Below are positions 1-8,143 of a stretch of 55,750 nt of DNA, in pieces (positions within the stretch are counted from its first letter, which is position 1; each line of letters opens with the position of its first letter). Below the pieces are notes generated by a model, which searched no databases, was not told where the DNA came from, and was given only the letters and a program-made list of their open reading frames with translations. This stretch comes from CAIOHW01 sp046317855 (GTDB lineage: Bacteria > Bdellovibrionota > UBA1018): the NCBI GenBank assembly GCA_046317855.1, contig JBKCVM010000139.1:1-55750 (forward strand), written 5' to 3'. A program made the position numbers and the translations under genes.

Positions 1-151
1 TATCTGGGGTAAAGATTTCTCCCCGAAAGGTGCCGCTGATGCGCACAGCCCCCAGAAAGCTCAGTTTGCCTTCGAACTCGCACCCGGGCTCGATGATCCC
101 CGTAATCGTGGCTGAATCTAAGCTTGAGGTGAGTGGGTGACTGATGGCCAT
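1..151 (-). CDS. Bactofilin, N-terminal part (runs off the left edge)
   Basis: The minus-strand frame from an ATG at 151 stays open to the edge. After a short polar leader (MAISHPLTSSLDSA) it shows the start of a bactofilin beta-helix: TITGIIEPGCEFEGKL, then FLGAVRISGTFRGEIFTPD. The pattern G-x-F-x-G-x-L-x-F-x-G-x-VRI-x-G-x-F-x-GEI is characteristic of this family. Bactofilins polymerise into cytoskeletal filaments or scaffolds under the membrane. The start lies inside the 3' end of parB (34-base overlap, different frame), with no strong Shine-Dalgarno, so translational coupling to parB is likely. A bactofilin next to parAB recalls Myxococcus, where bactofilins hold ParABC near the cell poles; a similar role here is inference. 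About 50 residues are visible. Confidence 0.75.
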   Translation of the reverse strand, partial: MAISHPLTSSLDSATITGIIEPGCEFEGKLSFLGAVRISGTFRGEIFTPD

Positions 152-1110
152 GTCTGATTATTTTGCATCGCAGCCAGCATTCGCTCAAGCTGTTCCGGAT
201 TTTCGTAATGAAAGACGACCTTTCCTTTTCGGCGATTCCCTTGAAGCTCGACTTTAGCGCTCCAGATCCGGGTGAGGGTCTGCGAAAGCGTCAAAAATCT
301 GGCTTTTACGGGGTCTGACGGGGCGTCCGCCGGTGAAGCCTGCGCATTTGCTGCCGGGGTGCTTCGGCCCTGCTGAGCAAGCGCCTCCGCTTGACGCACA
401 CTGAGTTTACCCTCCACAATTTTCTGCCGCAGGGAAAGCTTGGCCTCGGAGTCATCCAGCATAAGAAGCGCCTTGGCGTGGCCGAAGGATAGCGCCCCAG
501 ACCTCAGGTCCGACAAAATCACTTCAGGGAGACGAAGAATTCTTAGAAAGTTGGCTACCGTGGCGCGGTCTTTCCCAACCCGAACCGCGACTTCCTCTTG
601 GCTGAGTTGAAACTCTGACATGAGCTGCTGATAGGCTAGTGCCTCATCAACACAATTCAAATCTTGTCGTTGAATGTTCTCGACGAGAGCAAGCTCTAGA
701 GCTTCTTTATCGGTGGTTCGTCGAACGACGACCGGGACTTGTTTAAGGCCGGCAAGTTTAGAGGCGCGGAGGCGCCTTTCGCCTGCAATCAGCTGATAAC
801 CAGAATCCGTTCGGCGCACTATCAGAGGCTGAATGATTCCATTAGCTCGAATGGACTGCGCGAGTTCGTCCAACGGCTCATCTTCAAAACTGCGGCGCGG
901 CTGGTATTGATTCACCTGAATGTCTTGAATGGGAAGAAAGGTAATTCCCGGAATGGGGGCGGAGGCAGCAGGGGAGACGGGCGTGGACGGAGAGGCGGCT
1001 GTTCCGGCGGAAACACCCGCTGCGATACCCGCCGGTGCACCGGTCACAACACCAGGAAGCAGTGACGCAAAACCTTTACCTAAAGCGCTTTTTTGACCTT
1101 CAAGTGCCAT
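118..1110 (-). CDS. parB: Chromosome partitioning protein ParB
   Basis: ParB is a CTP-dependent DNA clamp that loads at parS near the origin, spreads along DNA and stimulates ParA to segregate chromosomes. The 330-residue protein starts with a ParA-interacting leader (GQKSALGKGFASLLPG), followed by an Ala/Pro/Gly-rich linker (about 22-55). The ParB/Srx CTP-binding domain has QPRRSFEDE at 70-78 and GERRLRASKLAG at 110-121. A helix-turn-helix (about 165-192; VAVRVGKDRATVANFLR) reads parS, and a C-terminal dimerisation segment covers about 270-325. It lies just downstream of parA in the same operon, and its 3' end overlaps the bactofilin start. Two matching parS sites lie 1-1.2 kb upstream in rsmG. 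The identification is firm. Confidence 0.97.
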   Translation of the reverse strand: MALEGQKSALGKGFASLLPGVVTGAPAGIAAGVSAGTAASPSTPVSPAASAPIPGITFLPIQDIQVNQYQPRRSFEDEPLDELAQSIRANGIIQPLIVRRTDSGYQLIAGERRLRASKLAGLKQVPVVVRRTTDKEALELALVENIQRQDLNCVDEALAYQQLMSEFQLSQEEVAVRVGKDRATVANFLRILRLPEVILSDLRSGALSFGHAKALLMLDDSEAKLSLRQKIVEGKLSVRQAEALAQQGRSTPAANAQASPADAPSDPVKARFLTLSQTLTRIWSAKVELQGNRRKGKVVFHYENPEQLERMLAAMQNNQTWPSVTHSPQA

Positions 1111-1125
1111 GTAGCAAACCTCAAA

Positions 1126-1953
1126 TCAGATCTGTTGTTGGACGGGTGAGGCCATCGACCCTTGAAGGGTCGAAAGACCCGGTTGCGGCTGATTTCGGCC
1201 CATGACCTCTTTGGCCAAATTGAGGTAGGCAAGGCAGCCCTTTGAGTCAATATCGTAAAGCACTACCGGCTTCCCAAAGCTTGAGCACTCACTGAGCCTA
1301 ACGTTTCTTGGAATAATTGTGTCGTAAACGAGGGCTCCAAAGTGCGTCCGCACCTCCTTGACGACCTCGTTGGCAAGGTTGTTCCGGCCGTCGAACATCG
1401 TCAGGACTATGCCTTCATGCTCCAGTCCTGGATTCGTGCTTTGCTTGATCAGCGATACCGTATGAAGCAACTGAGACAGACCTTCGAGTGCAAAATACTC
1501 GCACTGCAACGGGACCAGAAAGCTATCCGCCGCGGTCAGTGCATTAATAGAGAGGAGGCCAAGAGAAGGGGGGCAATCAATCAAAATATAGTCATATTTT
1601 GAACGAATCGGGGCAAGCGCAGCTTTAAGCTTGTTCTCACGTGCAAATGCTCCAACCAGTTCAATCTCCGCACCCGCAAGATCCCCAGTCGCAGGCGCCA
1701 CATCCAGGCACTCCATCTCTGTTTTCCGAATCACGCTTTCAATAGAAGCCTCGCCGATGAGCGCTTGATAGGTGGTGCGGTCGCCCAAGCTTGCCCGGTC
1801 AATACCCAATGCCGAGCTCGCGTTTCCTTGGGGATCAAAATCAATTACCAGCGTACGTCTGTCGGCCAACGCCAACGATGCTGCCAGGTTAATGGTAGTG
1901 GTGGTCTTTCCCACTCCGCCTTTTTGATTTGTTAAAGCAATGACGCGCCCCAT
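1126..1953 (-). CDS. parA: Chromosome partitioning ATPase ParA (Soj)
   Basis: ParA is a deviant Walker-type ATPase that binds the nucleoid and moves ParB-parS complexes. The chosen start gives 275 residues, the usual size, opening MGRVIALTNQKGGVGKTTTT with the deviant Walker A motif KGGVGKTT. Walker A' (VIDFDPQGNASSALG) and Walker B (YILIDCPPSLG) follow. The frame stays open upstream to 2100, but the ATG at 1953 is 6 bases after AGGAG (1960-1964), and a tandem ATG at 1956 is only 3 bases from it. The upstream extension has no family similarity. The gene is 15 bases upstream of parB, so co-transcription is expected. Confidence 0.96.
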   Translation of the reverse strand: MGRVIALTNQKGGVGKTTTTINLAASLALADRRTLVIDFDPQGNASSALGIDRASLGDRTTYQALIGEASIESVIRKTEMECLDVAPATGDLAGAEIELVGAFARENKLKAALAPIRSKYDYILIDCPPSLGLLSINALTAADSFLVPLQCEYFALEGLSQLLHTVSLIKQSTNPGLEHEGIVLTMFDGRNNLANEVVKEVRTHFGALVYDTIIPRNVRLSECSSFGKPVVLYDIDSKGCLAYLNLAKEVMGRNQPQPGLSTLQGSMASPVQQQI

Positions 1954-1956
1954 CAT

Positions 1957-2125
1957 ATTCTCCTTTTTTCCTTTTCGCGTCCTGAAGGCCGCCTGCCACA
2001 TCGCTTCCGGGGTGGGGCGGCCTAACGGCTGCCGCCCCGCCGGCGTGGTTGTGGCTGGTGAGCCAACATTTTGGGAGTAATACTCGCCCCCCTGTGTCAC
2101 AGAGTAGCCATGAGAATTATCGTGT
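1957..2125 (-). promoter_or_regulatory. parA leader / rsmG-parA intergenic stretch
   Basis: About 170 bases between the rsmG stop and the parA start. The stretch holds GC-rich inverted segments (around 2010-2045) and the parA Shine-Dalgarno AGGAG at 1960-1964. A parA promoter probably lies here, but I cannot point to convincing -35/-10 boxes. Confidence 0.3.
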
Positions 2126-2806
2126 TCAACCTTTTTTTATAATTTTCATTGTTCCACGTGGAACACGGCCGAGCTGAATAATCACCCTTTGTGCGCCTTG
2201 TGGGGTGCTATATCGATGCTCGGTAATAATTTCGAGCCGGTCTCGGTTGGGGCTGAGTTTGAATTCTTGCCACTCATCCTCCCATTTTGGTCCCTTGAAC
2301 AAGATCAGATTGTTCCACGTGGAACAGCCTTTAATCCAATTGTATATTTTCCCTACTGATCCTACGGCCTTTGAGACAATTGTCCTAGCCTGCAGTTCAC
2401 TGCAAACCTTTTCAATCCGCGCATGCTGGACCTGAACGGCCGACTCAAGTCCAAGCTTCTTGGTCGCTGTCTCCAAAAACTCGGCCTTGCGTTTTTCGGC
2501 TTCGATCAAAATCCACCTCTCTTCATCGAAGAGCGCGGCAGAAAGCAGTCCAGGCACGCCGGCCCCTGGCCCAAGGTCCACCCGTGCCTCCCCGGTTTCA
2601 CTCATCTCTCTTAGGCGCAGCCGCCTGAGCTCGAGAACATCCACAACATGGCCATCAAAAAAAGCCTTGGGCTCGATTAGCCGAGTAAGGTTCTGGCGAC
2701 TATTCTCCTCCGAGACGAGTAGCCAATAGTCTGCGCCTCTCTCGGCCGCTGCTTGCGAAAGTCCGGCCCCAATAAGTTGGTTCCGAATCTCATCCCTGGG
2801 ATGCAC
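2126..2806 (-). CDS. rsmG: 16S rRNA (guanine-N7) methyltransferase RsmG (GidB)
   Basis: RsmG methylates N7 of G527 in 16S rRNA using S-adenosylmethionine. The 226-residue protein has the SAM-binding glycine loop VDLGPGAGVPGLLSA (about 77-91; DLGSGAGFPG in most homologues), an acidic ribose-binding position after it (ILIEAEKRKAEFLE) and VSKAVG at about 144. The N-terminal helical segment (YWLLVSEENSRQNLTRLIEP) matches the family. The ATG at 2806 overlaps the end of mnmG by 17 bases, the common mnmG-rsmG coupling. Two perfect parS palindromes lie in this coding sequence and are read in different frames, as CSTWNN (site at 2311) and VPRGT (site at 2150), so the protein tolerates embedded centromere sites. 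Confidence 0.93.
   Translation of the reverse strand: MHPRDEIRNQLIGAGLSQAAAERGADYWLLVSEENSRQNLTRLIEPKAFFDGHVVDVLELRRLRLREMSETGEARVDLGPGAGVPGLLSAALFDEERWILIEAEKRKAEFLETATKKLGLESAVQVQHARIEKVCSELQARTIVSKAVGSVGKIYNWIKGCSTWNNLILFKGPKWEDEWQEFKLSPNRDRLEIITEHRYSTPQGAQRVIIQLGRVPRGTMKIIKKG
2150..2165. other. parS centromere site 1
   Basis: A perfect 16-base palindrome, TGTTCCACGTGGAACA, matching the bacterial parS consensus TGTTNCACGTGNAACA. It lies in the last codons of rsmG, about 200 bases upstream of the parA start. ParB from this operon should load here. Confidence 0.93.
2311..2326. other. parS centromere site 2
   Basis: A second, identical perfect palindrome, TGTTCCACGTGGAACA, 161 bases from site 1 and also inside rsmG in another reading frame. 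I saw no third copy in the window. Confidence 0.93.
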
Positions 2807-4697
2807 GGCTGGCCTCGTCCTCAGGGGTTCTGCGCCCCTTTTTCTTCTCCATAGCCAAGTAGATCAATAAATTTGCCGTTGCAGCCGGAGTTACCCCGTA
2901 TATTCGGCCCGCTTGCCCCAGGGTTTCTGGACGAACCTCAGAAAGCCTCATCCGGATCTCGTTTGAGAGCCCGGGAACATCACCGTAGTTAAGTCCATCA
3001 GGAAGTCTAAGTTCCTCCGCCTTCTTGATCGACTCGACCATCAGGCGGTCCCTCTCAATATATCCAGCGTACTTAACCCCAATCTCAACCTGTTCCCAAG
3101 CGGCACTCGAAATACCCTCTGCATTCAATCCCCAGCTCTGCAGATGCTTTACCTGGTATTCGGGCCTGCGCAGTAGACTTTCACCCGTTGCTCTGTCCCT
3201 CAGGGGCGGGCCCAACGGGCTGGACGGCAACAAGTAGAACTGTCCCAACCGACTCTTCGCCTCTTCGATATCGGCACACTTCTTCTCAAAGAGCTCAAAG
3301 TCCTCGTCAGAAATGAGCCCAATCTCTTTTCCCCGGGGGGTTAGCCGCAAATCCGCATTATCCTCCCTCAGCAGAAGCCTAAATTCGGCACGAGAAGTAA
3401 ACATCCGATACGGCTCCTCTGATCCACGAAGCACCAGGTCGTCGATCATGACCCCAATATAGGCCTCCTCCCGGCCCACCACAAAAGACTCGAGTTCCCG
3501 GACCCTTCGGGCAGCATTAATCCCCGCAATGAGTCCTTGTGCCCCTGCCTCTTCGTAACCAGACGTCCCGTTAACCTGACCGGCCAAAAACAAACCGGCA
3601 ATCTCCTTGCTCTCTAGGGTGAGCTTAAGCTGCCGCGCGTCCACAGCGTCGTACTCAACCGCGTAACCGTAACGAATAAACTTTGCCCGCTCCAACGCCG
3701 GGATCGCTCTTACAAAGTCCTCCTGCACTTTTTCAGGAAGACTCGTTGAAATCCCGTTCACGTAAATCTCGTCTACGTCGAGCCCCTCTGGCTCTAAGAA
3801 AAGCTGGTGCCGGTCTCGGTCAGCAAAACGCTTCACTTTATCTTCAATCGACGGACAGTACCTGGGACCCGGTCCTTGAATAGCCCCAGTATACATTGGC
3901 GACCTATGAAGATTTTCTTCAATAATATCATGTGCTTGCCGGTTTGTGTAAACAATAAAGCAATTCACTTGAGGAAGGCGTGGGTAAGGCTCCCTCTGGC
4001 TAAAAAAAGAAAACGGCGTGGGGTCGGCATCTCCCGGCTGCGCCTCAGTCCTCGAAAAATCGATCGAATCCCGGTGGAGCCTAGGAGGGGTCCCAGTCTT
4101 TAGCCGACGTGTTCTCAGCCCTAGTCGTCTCAGCTCGTCACTCAGCCCAACCGACGCCCCGTCGCCCGCTCGCCCGCCGGCCTCTTTTTTATCTCCGGTA
4201 TGCATGACTGCGCCCAAAAAAGTCCCCGAAGTAATCACCACTGACGCTGCGCGCAACCGTTCGCCCGTAGCCAGCTCGACGCCTTGCGTCTCCGTGCCGT
4301 TTACTAACAGGCGTACGACTTCTCCTGCTGCCACCGTCAAATGGGGGACACCCTCCAAAGTGGCTTGCATGTCGGCCGCATAGCGGTTCTTGTCGCACTG
4401 CGCTCGACTGGAGCGGACCGCTGGTCCTTTGCTTGCGTTGAGTTTTCTAAATTGGATGGTGTTTCTGTCAGTCTGTCGGCCCATCAGACCACCTAAAGCA
4501 TCGATCTCTTTTATGAGCTGGCCCTTGGCCAGACCTCCCATCGCTGGATTACATGACATAAACCCAATGCGAGCCACATTGAGCGTCAACATCAGAGTTC
4601 GACACCCCATCCTAGCCGATGCGTGCGCGGCCTCGCACCCTGCATGGCCTCCGCCAATCACAATTACATCCCATTGATTTGAGCCAGCAGTACCCAT
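2790..4697 (-). CDS. mnmG: tRNA uridine 5-carboxymethylaminomethyl modification enzyme MnmG (GidA)
   Basis: MnmG is the FAD-binding subunit of the MnmE-MnmG complex, which makes (carboxymethyl)aminomethyl-U34 in tRNAs reading split codon boxes. The protein has 635 residues, normal for the family. It begins with the FAD dinucleotide motif DVIVIGGGHAGCEAAHASARMG (residues 9-30), followed by SCNPAMGGLAKGQLIKEIDALGG. Other signatures are the segment around GPRYCPSIEDKVKRF near 277, NGTSGYEEAGAQGL near 378, and a C-terminal helical MnmE- and tRNA-binding region. Its partner mnmE is in the same left-arm cluster at 9.8-11.2 kb. AAGGGA lies upstream of the ATG at 4697. The end overlaps rsmG by 17 bases. 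Confidence 0.97.
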   Translation of the reverse strand: MGTAGSNQWDVIVIGGGHAGCEAAHASARMGCRTLMLTLNVARIGFMSCNPAMGGLAKGQLIKEIDALGGLMGRQTDRNTIQFRKLNASKGPAVRSSRAQCDKNRYAADMQATLEGVPHLTVAAGEVVRLLVNGTETQGVELATGERLRAASVVITSGTFLGAVMHTGDKKEAGGRAGDGASVGLSDELRRLGLRTRRLKTGTPPRLHRDSIDFSRTEAQPGDADPTPFSFFSQREPYPRLPQVNCFIVYTNRQAHDIIEENLHRSPMYTGAIQGPGPRYCPSIEDKVKRFADRDRHQLFLEPEGLDVDEIYVNGISTSLPEKVQEDFVRAIPALERAKFIRYGYAVEYDAVDARQLKLTLESKEIAGLFLAGQVNGTSGYEEAGAQGLIAGINAARRVRELESFVVGREEAYIGVMIDDLVLRGSEEPYRMFTSRAEFRLLLREDNADLRLTPRGKEIGLISDEDFELFEKKCADIEEAKSRLGQFYLLPSSPLGPPLRDRATGESLLRRPEYQVKHLQSWGLNAEGISSAAWEQVEIGVKYAGYIERDRLMVESIKKAEELRLPDGLNYGDVPGLSNEIRMRLSEVRPETLGQAGRIYGVTPAATANLLIYLAMEKKKGRRTPEDEASRASQG

Positions 4698-4746
4698 GCC
4701 GGCGCGTCCCTTACCACAAAAATGGAAACCAAGGGAGGGTGTGAAA

Positions 4747-4823
4747 TGGAGCGGGTGAAGGGGCTCGAACCCTCGACCTCAAGCTTGGGAAGCTCGCACT
4801 CTAGCCAACTGAGCTACACCCGC
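4747..4823 (-). tRNA. tRNA-Gly, anticodon CCC
   Basis: The minus-strand RNA folds as a complete cloverleaf. The acceptor stem pairs GCGGGTG with CACCCGC, and the D-arm runs from GCTC to GAGT. The anticodon stem CGAGC/GCTTG encloses the loop TTCCCAA (anticodon CCC), and a T-arm has loop TTCGAGC. The discriminator is U and the 3' CCA is encoded (4747-4749). Anticodon CCC reads GGG glycine codons, and the sequence closely resembles enterobacterial tRNA-Gly(CCC). A -10-like TAGAAT lies about 16 bases upstream, so it may have its own promoter. Confidence 0.95.
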
Positions 4824-4859
4824 ACCTTCCTCAAGCTTTATTCTAAGGTCTTAAGAAGA

Positions 4860-6554
4860 TCAATCCACGCACAAATCACAAACTGCTCCGGGCGCAGCCT
4901 GTTCAAGGACCTGGGAGGATCGACTCTTATCTCGGTAAACAGTTATGCCCTTACAGCCTAACTGGTGCGCCAGGAGATACGCTCGTGCCACATCCTGCCG
5001 GGAAGCACTCTCCGGAAGATTCACTGTTTTTGAAACTGCGCTATCCGAGTGCCGCTGAAAGGCAGCTTGCGTGTAAAGGTGTTCCTCGATTGAAAGAACT
5101 CTGGCGGGTCGCCATGCTGCGCCCAAACGCTGACCGATTGAATCCTCGCTCACGTTGAGATCCCCGACCCCTTTTTGCCGAAGAGCCTTCTCAACAGCGG
5201 GGTGCAGCTCTGTGAGCCGCTTTCCTCCCAGTACGTTTCGCCTCAAGTGAGCAGCAAAAATTGGCTCAATGCCGCTCGAGGCCCCAAGGAGAAGGCTAAT
5301 CGTCCCTGTCGGGGCGACAGTACTCACGGTTGCATTTCGGAGCTTGGGATATCCCAGTCGTGCCCAGAGAGATCGAGCAAAGCCTTCAAATGCACCACGC
5401 TCCAGCGCCAGCTGCGCCGAGGCTGTTTTGGCGTGACGATCCACCCAGGCCATCAGCGTTTCACCGAGCTGCTCAGCCTCAGGGGCGCCGTAGGGAATCC
5501 CTAGCGCTAGCAATAAATCTGCAAACCCCATCACTCCCAACCCCACCTTACGGTTGCGTCGCGTGATCGCCTCGCTCTCAAGCAAGGGGTAGTGATTGGC
5601 ATCAATCACATCGTCTAAAAAGCGAATGGCCAAATGCACAGCATCTGCCAGTCTCTGCCATTCGATGCCCGACGGACCCACGAAGTTTCCAAGATTGATG
5701 GACCCCAAGTTGCACGCTTCGTAACCCAAAAGAGGTTGTTCGCCGCACGGATTGGTCGCCTCAAACGCCCCCCTCGTGGGTGTCGGGTTAAAAAGGTTCA
5801 TTCTGTCCAAAAAGAGGAGCCCGGGATCGCCGCATTTCCATGCCGAATCTACGATGCGATCAAAAATTTCCTGCGCGGCAACACTTCGGACAGCACGACC
5901 CGAATGTGGGCACCTCAGCTCTACTTTACGACCCTTTGCCAACGCATCAAAAAAGGCTCCGGTGACCCCAACCGACAGGTTAAAGTTTGTGATCGATGTT
6001 TGATCTCGTTTGATGTCGATAAACTCGAGAATGTCAGGGTGATCCACCCGCAACACCCCCATGTTTGCGCCTCTGCGCACGCCACCCTGTTTGATTGCCT
6101 CAGTGGATTGGTCAAAAATCTGGAGAAATGCAAGAGGCCCACCAGCTACGCCATGAGATGTGCTTACTTCTGAGCCCTTTCCTCTCAACCGTGAAAAAGA
6201 AAACCCCGTTCCTCCGCCAGACTGGTGGATTTTTGCCGCATATTTCAAGGCGTCAAAAATTGAATCCAGCGAATCCTCTATCGGAATCACGAAGCATGCA
6301 GCCAGTTGTCCGTTTTCGCGCCCTGCATTCATCAGAGTCGGAGAATTGGGCAAAAAATCTCCAGAAGCCATCAGTTCATAAAAGCGCTGGGCCCATCTTC
6401 GCCGGTGTATGGACTTCTCCACGTCAGCGATCGATCGGGCGACTCGCCACAAAAGCTGGTCCGGCGTCTCGGTCGTTCGCCCAGAGTCGTCTCGGAGCAA
6501 GTACCGCTCAGTTAAAACAATCCGGGCGTTCTCACTCCACCGATGTTCCTTCAC
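4860..6554 (-). CDS. nrdJ: Short adenosylcobalamin-dependent (class II) ribonucleotide reductase
   Basis: Class II reductases convert ribonucleotides to deoxyribonucleotides with an adenosylcobalamin-derived thiyl radical, without oxygen or an activating partner. Diagnostic segments are LPNSPTLMNAGRENGQLAACF (near 68-88, first redox cysteine), HQSGGGTGFSFSRLR, and the finger loop ATNPCGEQPLLGYEACNLGS around 270-290 with the radical cysteine and catalytic Glu in NPCGE. PTGTISLLLGASSGIEPIF lies near 417. The protein ends soon after the conserved GCKGITVYRDKSR with CDLCVD, a CxxC that may be the thioredoxin-accessible redox pair. At 564 residues it lacks an N-terminal ATP cone and the long cysteine-rich tail of the usual NrdJ. 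It starts with an ATGA overlap with the cobalamin-binding subunit upstream. Confidence 0.92.
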   Translation of the reverse strand: MKEHRWSENARIVLTERYLLRDDSGRTTETPDQLLWRVARSIADVEKSIHRRRWAQRFYELMASGDFLPNSPTLMNAGRENGQLAACFVIPIEDSLDSIFDALKYAAKIHQSGGGTGFSFSRLRGKGSEVSTSHGVAGGPLAFLQIFDQSTEAIKQGGVRRGANMGVLRVDHPDILEFIDIKRDQTSITNFNLSVGVTGAFFDALAKGRKVELRCPHSGRAVRSVAAQEIFDRIVDSAWKCGDPGLLFLDRMNLFNPTPTRGAFEATNPCGEQPLLGYEACNLGSINLGNFVGPSGIEWQRLADAVHLAIRFLDDVIDANHYPLLESEAITRRNRKVGLGVMGFADLLLALGIPYGAPEAEQLGETLMAWVDRHAKTASAQLALERGAFEGFARSLWARLGYPKLRNATVSTVAPTGTISLLLGASSGIEPIFAAHLRRNVLGGKRLTELHPAVEKALRQKGVGDLNVSEDSIGQRLGAAWRPARVLSIEEHLYTQAAFQRHSDSAVSKTVNLPESASRQDVARAYLLAHQLGCKGITVYRDKSRSSQVLEQAAPGAVCDLCVD

Positions 6555-6952
6555 GATCGGCGGGGAGCGTAGCTTCGAATATACTCCACGACCTCCGGTA
6601 GCGGAGTTCCTGGAGTGAACACCATGTGCACACCCTGAGACTTGAGTTCAGCAATATCAGACTCCGGAATGATGCCTCCTACCACGAGCAGCACATCGCC
6701 CAGACCTGCATCTTTTAGCCTGCGCAAAACCTCGGGAACCAGTACAGCGTGGGCCCCTGAAAGAATGCTGAGGCCGATCACTTGCACGTCCTCTTGCAGC
6801 GCGGTCTGCGCTATCATCTCAGGTGTCTGGTGTAGTCCAGTATAAATGACCTCGAATCCGGCATCCCTCAAAGCACGCGCGACGACCTTGGCGCCGCGGT
6901 CGTGGCCGTCCAGCCCTGGCTTAGCGACAAGGACTCGGATCGGTGCAGTCAT
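6551..6952 (-). CDS. Stand-alone cobalamin-binding subunit of an acyl-CoA (methylmalonyl-CoA type) mutase
   Basis: The 133-residue protein is a B12-binding Rossmann domain matching the C-terminal domain of methylmalonyl-CoA mutase. The cobalamin motif DxHxxG appears as DGHDRG at residues 15-20, with H17 the expected lower axial ligand, inside VAKPGLDGHDRGAKVVARAL. LSILSGAH (near 81-88) and VGGIIPESDI (near 106-115) complete the site. Split mutases pair such a subunit with a separate catalytic chain, which is not in this window. The exact substrate (methylmalonyl-CoA, isobutyryl-CoA or another) cannot be read from this domain. ATGA overlaps with both neighbours indicate tight translational coupling with an acyl-CoA dehydrogenase and a B12-dependent reductase. 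Confidence 0.9.
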   Translation of the reverse strand: MTAPIRVLVAKPGLDGHDRGAKVVARALRDAGFEVIYTGLHQTPEMIAQTALQEDVQVIGLSILSGAHAVLVPEVLRRLKDAGLGDVLLVVGGIIPESDIAELKSQGVHMVFTPGTPLPEVVEYIRSYAPRRS

Positions 6953-8130
6953 TTCTGGGCAACCTCAGCCAGTTCTTGCGCGGCAATTACCAAACGTTGA
7001 ATCTCAGATGTGCCCTCATAGATTTCCGTAATTTTTGCGTCTCTGAAATTACGCTCGACGACATACTCCTTTGTAAAGCCGTAGCCACCGTGAACCTGAA
7101 TAGCCTTAGTCGTAATCCACATGGCCGCTTCAGAGGCAGCGAGCTTTGCCATCGCCGCTTCTTTAGTGTACTTCTGCCCAAGGTCTTTGCATCGAGCAGC
7201 ATGCCAGGTCAGCAGGCGAGCCGCCTGGAGCCGAGTGGCCATATCCGCCAAATGGAATTGAATCGCCTGAAGCTTTGCTATCGGAGCCCCAAACTGTTCC
7301 CGCTCGGAGGCAAACCGCTTCGAAGCGTCCAATGCACAGCGAGCAATCCCCAAAGCTTGCGAGGCAATTCCGATGCGACCACCGTCCAATGTCCACATGG
7401 CGATTTTAAACCCTTCGCCTTCTTTGCCAAGCAAGTTTCCCTCCGGCACAAAAACATCATCGAAAAAGAGGGCGGCTGTCGAAGACGCCGTAATCCCGAG
7501 TTTGTCTTCAAGCTTGGCAACCTGAAACCCTGGACTTTTCGTGTCCACTATAAAGGCAGCAATCCCGCGGTGCGCTTTTTCACGGTCCGCGTTCGCAAAC
7601 ACAATCGCGTAGTCCGCTTCTCGGCCGTTAGTGATCCAATTTTTTGAACCTTTCAGTTTCCAACCACCAGGCACACGCGTCGCTGAGAGTTTCAAGCCTG
7701 CGGGGTCCGATCCATGACCGGGTTCAGAAAGAGCAAAACAGCCCAGCTTGCGGCCTTGGGCGAGCGGTTCGAGAATCTGCTTTTTTTGCTGGTCGTTGCC
7801 AAACTTTTCGATCGGCGCACAAACCAATGAATTGTTCACTGACATGATCACGCCGGTAGACGCACAGGCAGCAGAAACTTCTTCCATCGCCATAGCGTAA
7901 GAAACAGTATCCATCGCGGCTCCGCCCCACTGCTCTGGAACCATCATTCCCATGAGGCCCATCTCAGCAAGCTGCCCAATAATCTCAGTCGGAAAGTGCC
8001 CGGTCTCGTCCAACTCTTTTGCCTTCGGGGCAATCTGTGATCTTGCAAAACCCTTGAGCTGCTCAAGAAGGAGCTTCTTGGACTCATCCACTTCTGGCCA
8101 TCCAAACTGAGAAGAAACTTCAATCGACAT
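6949..8130 (-). CDS. Acyl-CoA dehydrogenase (short-chain / butyryl-CoA type)
   Basis: This FAD enzyme oxidises acyl-CoA to trans-2-enoyl-CoA and passes electrons to electron transfer flavoprotein. The 393-residue protein has CFALSEPGHGSDPAGLKLSA (FAD- and substrate-binding) in its first half and QVHGGYGFTKEYVVERNFRD (near 342-361), followed by ITEIYEGTSEIQRLVIA. The Glu in IYEGTSEIQ is the expected catalytic base. The ORF extends further upstream, but the ATG at 8130 is preceded by AGGAGGAG, a near-ideal ribosome-binding site, and begins at the usual N-terminus. With the hydratase and hydroxyacyl-CoA dehydrogenase upstream, it covers three steps of beta-oxidation or of the reverse butyryl-CoA route. 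Substrate length is not certain. Confidence 0.93.
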   Translation of the reverse strand: MSIEVSSQFGWPEVDESKKLLLEQLKGFARSQIAPKAKELDETGHFPTEIIGQLAEMGLMGMMVPEQWGGAAMDTVSYAMAMEEVSAACASTGVIMSVNNSLVCAPIEKFGNDQQKKQILEPLAQGRKLGCFALSEPGHGSDPAGLKLSATRVPGGWKLKGSKNWITNGREADYAIVFANADREKAHRGIAAFIVDTKSPGFQVAKLEDKLGITASSTAALFFDDVFVPEGNLLGKEGEGFKIAMWTLDGGRIGIASQALGIARCALDASKRFASEREQFGAPIAKLQAIQFHLADMATRLQAARLLTWHAARCKDLGQKYTKEAAMAKLAASEAAMWITTKAIQVHGGYGFTKEYVVERNFRDAKITEIYEGTSEIQRLVIAAQELAEVAQK

Positions 8131-8143
8131 CGTCTTACTCCTC

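Noticed and set aside
1957..2100. N-terminal extension of ParA to 2100
   Set aside because: The ATG at 1953 has AGGAG at ideal spacing and gives the usual ParA N-terminus; the extension is not family-like.
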